A stretch of 43,450 nucleotides of DNA from Terriglobia bacterium (GTDB taxonomy: Bacteria > Acidobacteriota > Terriglobia > Bryobacterales > Bryobacteraceae), in assembly GCA_025363475.1 (NCBI GenBank), contig JANYDS010000065.1:1-43450 (forward strand), written 5' to 3'. The translations under genes and the position numbers were made by a program. Shown in pieces: positions 41,419 to 43,450 of the stretch. Numbering within the stretch: the stretch's first letter is position 1; each line of letters opens with the position of its first letter. The notes under the pieces are model-generated. The model worked only from the letters and a program-made list of their open reading frames with translations, ran no database searches and was not told where the DNA came from.

Positions 41419-42502
41419 GGCTGAACCCTGGAGCTTTGACATACGCTCCGGTTTCGGTGCAGCAGTGGGACTGATGCAGCGCTCCGCAGAGATGATGTCA
41501 GGAATCCTGCCGGGCCATGAATGGAATGAGACGGGCAACAAACTGGAATGCTTCCGTCTGTTCGCCTGGGTAGATCAGGAACTTGGTTTCCCAAAGTCGC
41601 ACCTTCAACCCCTCGATCAACTCGCAGCCCGTGCGCTCAAGCTGAATGACTTCCGCTCGATCTGGGCACTCGAAGGTGTGGCCAATTACTACACATCCGC
41701 CTGTCTAAGCGCCGGTGCGGGACAACCAATGAAAGGAATGTTGTCCACCGGAGCCGGTGCCAGTCTCCCTGCGAAGACGCTCGTGTCGATGCATGCCGGC
41801 ATGGGTACGGCGCTCTCGCGCGCGATTCTCGCGGCACTTGGTGACAAGCCATCAAAGGCTGCCCTGCGCGACGCCGTGACGCGTTTCTTTGACCAGTGCC
41901 GTGACAACGCCCGAGAAGGCTGGTACGAGAGTGCCATCGAACCACTGGGGCTTTCCGTTCGGACGATGCACCCGCACCTGTCGCGCGTGGTCAGCGATGT
42001 GATTGGAGATATCGACCCTGCCGCTCGTCTGCTTTTCTGGCATGGAGTGGGCCGGTCACTCTATTTCGTCCCCACCAACTTCGTCAGCTTTGGCTCCTCT
42101 CATGAACGCGCTTTACAGACCGCCATTCGCGAGGCTCCGGGAATGGAAGAACGCCGCAATGCGGTAGCTGGACTTGTGTGGGCTGTGACCCTGGTAAACC
42201 TCAGAAATCCGGGCGTTCTGCGCAATCTGATCCGGGAGTGCGAGAGAATTCACATGCCGGAAGCGGTCATGAATGGCATCACTTCGGCTCTGATGATCTG
42301 GAAATTCATGGTGCCTGGCGATTCGTCCCTGCTCTCTTTTTATTCCCGCCCTGCCGGTGGTAATGCATCGGACGCCGTGCGCTGGAACCGGTTCGTCATG
42401 CGCGCGGCTTCGAAGGCGTTCGCAGAAGATTTCCCGCCGCTGCTTGAGAGTGGCTCAGTTTCAAAGCTGTTCGCATTCGGCCCTGCATCCAAAACATCAT
42501 GA
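41411..42502 (+). CDS. DUF1702-like protein (enediyne-cassette family)
   Basis: The ATG at 41411 is chosen because it overlaps the previous stop (ATGAGTAA), and the upstream extension to 41285 lies inside the acyltransferase gene. The 363-residue product has no signal peptide. It resembles DUF1702 proteins by memory: ALEGVANYYTSACL against the family EGAAM block, HAGMGTALSR, and FWHGVGRSLYFVPTNF against the family DQGxGRxLWFV block, followed by an Ala/Gly-rich helix (AVAGLVWAVTLVN). DUF1702 genes are best known from enediyne cassettes, also rich in UnbV proteins. The assignment rests on motif resemblance only. Function is unknown; cytoplasmic or membrane-associated. Overlaps the DinB-like gene (ATGA). 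Confidence 0.55.
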   Translation: MSKAEPWSFDIRSGFGAAVGLMQRSAEMMSGILPGHEWNETGNKLECFRLFAWVDQELGFPKSHLQPLDQLAARALKLNDFRSIWALEGVANYYTSACLSAGAGQPMKGMLSTGAGASLPAKTLVSMHAGMGTALSRAILAALGDKPSKAALRDAVTRFFDQCRDNAREGWYESAIEPLGLSVRTMHPHLSRVVSDVIGDIDPAARLLFWHGVGRSLYFVPTNFVSFGSSHERALQTAIREAPGMEERRNAVAGLVWAVTLVNLRNPGVLRNLIRECERIHMPEAVMNGITSALMIWKFMVPGDSSLLSFYSRPAGGNASDAVRWNRFVMRAASKAFAEDFPPLLESGSVSKLFAFGPASKTS

Positions 42503-43206
42503 GTAACGATTTCACTAAATCCATCGACAGCGCTATTTCCCGTGTCGTACAAAGTCTGGTTTCGCCGGTCACTACACAGACCGTGGACTGGAACAAGCTT
42601 GTGCAGGCGTTGCGCGCCATCCGCGAGCGTTCCATTGCACAGTTGCAGAATCTGAGTCAGGAGCAGGCAGACTTCGCGCCGGCAAAAGGCACCTGGTCCA
42701 TCGCACAGAATGCTGACCACGTGCTGCTGGGCGAAAAGCTCTACCGGACCCAGATCGGCAGGCTTATGGATCTGGCCCGCGCCGGCGGCAAAACCACACT
42801 TGAAATTGGTTTCGATGAAATCAATCCGTCACTCGCCTTCATCCCCAATGAGGTGATGGCGCTGATGGCGGCACCTCTTACATTCGTTAACAGGTTTGTG
42901 CCTGGCGTAGTTCGCGAAGCCATCATTCGCTATCCGCTCATCCCTGCCACAACACCTTCCGTGATGGAACCGGCGAAGACGCGGCCCATCGCTGAACTCG
43001 TCGAGCACATGGCGACGTCTATCGCAGCGACAGAAGAATTATTCCGTGACCGTGTTCCGGCAAACCTCAGGATTGTTTCGATGAGCCACCCGCTGTTGGG
43101 GAACAACAACGTGCAAGATATCTTCGGGCTGATGTGTGCCCACGAGGCACGTCATCAGGACACAATAAAAAAGATTTCGGAGAACCGCCTGTTTCCAGCG
43201 AGGTAA
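42499..43206 (+). CDS. DinB-like (DinB_2) four-helix protein
   Basis: A 235-residue protein of the DinB/YfiT superfamily, whose members bind a divalent metal with three His residues and often act as thiol-dependent transferases (bacillithiol, mycothiol, glutathione). The first His is in GTWSIAQNADHVLLGE and the other two in CAHEARHQDTI, so the triad is complete. An extra N-terminal segment of about 25 residues precedes the domain. Last gene of the operon, overlapping the DUF1702-like gene by 4 bp. It could handle a reactive intermediate or add a small thiol, but this is a guess. Confidence 0.85.
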   Translation: MSNDFTKSIDSAISRVVQSLVSPVTTQTVDWNKLVQALRAIRERSIAQLQNLSQEQADFAPAKGTWSIAQNADHVLLGEKLYRTQIGRLMDLARAGGKTTLEIGFDEINPSLAFIPNEVMALMAAPLTFVNRFVPGVVREAIIRYPLIPATTPSVMEPAKTRPIAELVEHMATSIAATEELFRDRVPANLRIVSMSHPLLGNNNVQDIFGLMCAHEARHQDTIKKISENRLFPAR

Positions 43207-43227
43207 CGCCTGTCAGAGGACAGGTGT
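43206..43227. terminator. Hairpin between convergent operon end and SDR gene
   Basis: Stem 43206-43214 pairs with 43219-43227 (nine pairs, one G-T), with core CCTGTC-AGAG-GACAGG and a 4-nt loop. It begins at the last base of the DinB-like stop codon and overlaps the SDR stop on the other strand. No T-tract follows, so it may be a bidirectional or Rho-assisted terminator. Confidence 0.45.
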
Positions 43228-43450
43228 CAGGCCGCTGCCTGCGATCTGGTACGCAGACGCGGGCCACTGTTGCGGTAGGAAGTGCATATCCGCCACGGCT
43301 TGTCCCAGGATTTCCGGTGTCAGTGGCGGGCCCAGTCTCTTCGTGAATTCTTCGGGCGAAATTCCGGCCCTATCCGCATACGATGCAATCGCTGCCGGAC
43401 CGATTCCACTCGGACTCAACATCGGAAGCAGACATTGAATTCTTAGCCCT
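43213..43450 (-). CDS. Short-chain dehydrogenase/reductase, C-terminal part (runs off the window)
   Basis: The minus-strand frame is open to the window edge; only about 78 C-terminal residues are visible. The sequence GLRIQCLLPMLSPSGIG just inside the edge matches the SDR strand after the catalytic helix (G-I/L-R-V-x-x-L-x-P), and GPPLTPEILGQAVADM plus the end AYQIAGSGLTPVL fit SDR C-termini. The Rossmann motif and the YxxxK lie outside the window, so activity cannot be judged. Convergent with the DinB-like gene across a 6-bp gap. Apparently not part of the big operon. Confidence 0.65.
   Translation of the reverse strand, partial: GLRIQCLLPMLSPSGIGPAAIASYADRAGISPEEFTKRLGPPLTPEILGQAVADMHFLPQQWPASAYQIAGSGLTPVL

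Noticed and set aside
1-43450. tRNA, rRNA, CRISPR arrays, insertion sequences or prophage genes
   Set aside because: None could be recognised by eye: no transposase, integrase or regular repeat-spacer pattern. Small RNA genes could be missed without a covariance search.

Overview
The window (43,450 bp, moderately GC-rich, protein-dense) looks like a chromosomal segment of an Acidobacteriota member, most likely a Solibacter/Bryobacter-type lineage. The pointers are an NHL-repeat protein with the Solibacter-type C-terminal domain (TIGR03437-like), two tandem TIGR03435-type proteins, a TIGR02999-type ECF sigma factor, a multihaem cytochrome-TPR protein, and a large number of CRTAC1-type FG-GAP/ASPIC-UnbV proteins. 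The taxonomic call is inference from family content; no rRNA or tRNA gene was recognised.

Region 1 (1-6300) is housekeeping and accessory: a minus-strand run ino1 - NAD-dependent epimerase - msrB; a divergent LytTR response regulator; a decayed vapBC-like locus in which the antitoxin end is fused to a heavy-metal-binding domain and the PIN toxin gene carries an in-frame TGA; two small exported Met/His-rich proteins suggestive of metal handling; and an ECF sigma factor. Region 2 (6300-19540) holds the exported NHL protein, comEC, the TIGR03435 pair (one copy frameshifted), a DUF885 protein, and on the minus strand a thioredoxin-like protein, an amidase and a seven-haem cytochrome-TPR protein.

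Region 3 (19560-23187) is a translationally coupled NarL-type sensor kinase, response regulator and exported CRTAC1/UnbV beta-propeller. After an 86-bp gap containing two short inverted repeats comes region 4 (23274-43206), an apparently single transcription unit of 15 plus-strand genes with no gap over 15 bp. Its first five genes encode exported beta-propeller and TPR proteins: three CRTAC1/UnbV proteins, one TPR protein, and a 1039-residue TPR-propeller fusion. The next ten encode mostly cytoplasmic enzymes: acyl carrier protein, a ketosynthase with the full Cys-His-Lys-His set, a partner ketosynthase that has lost Cys and both His (chain-length-factor-like), an HMG-CoA-reductase homologue, a FabG-type ketoreductase, a CrtI/CrtISO-type FAD oxidoreductase, a TetR regulator, a Rossmann-acyltransferase fusion, a DUF1702-like protein and a DinB-like protein.

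My reading is that region 4 encodes an undescribed type II polyketide or unusual-lipid pathway. ACP, KS and the CLF-like protein would build a chain, the ketoreductase and the FAD enzyme would modify it, the HMGR homologue could release it reductively, and the acyltransferase could transfer it to an acceptor. It shares UnbV-type and DUF1702-type proteins with the enediyne cassettes, but here they accompany a type II rather than an iterative type I synthase. The product is unknown and the pathway order is inference. No dehydratase, thioesterase, malonyl transferase or phosphopantetheinyl transferase was seen in the operon.
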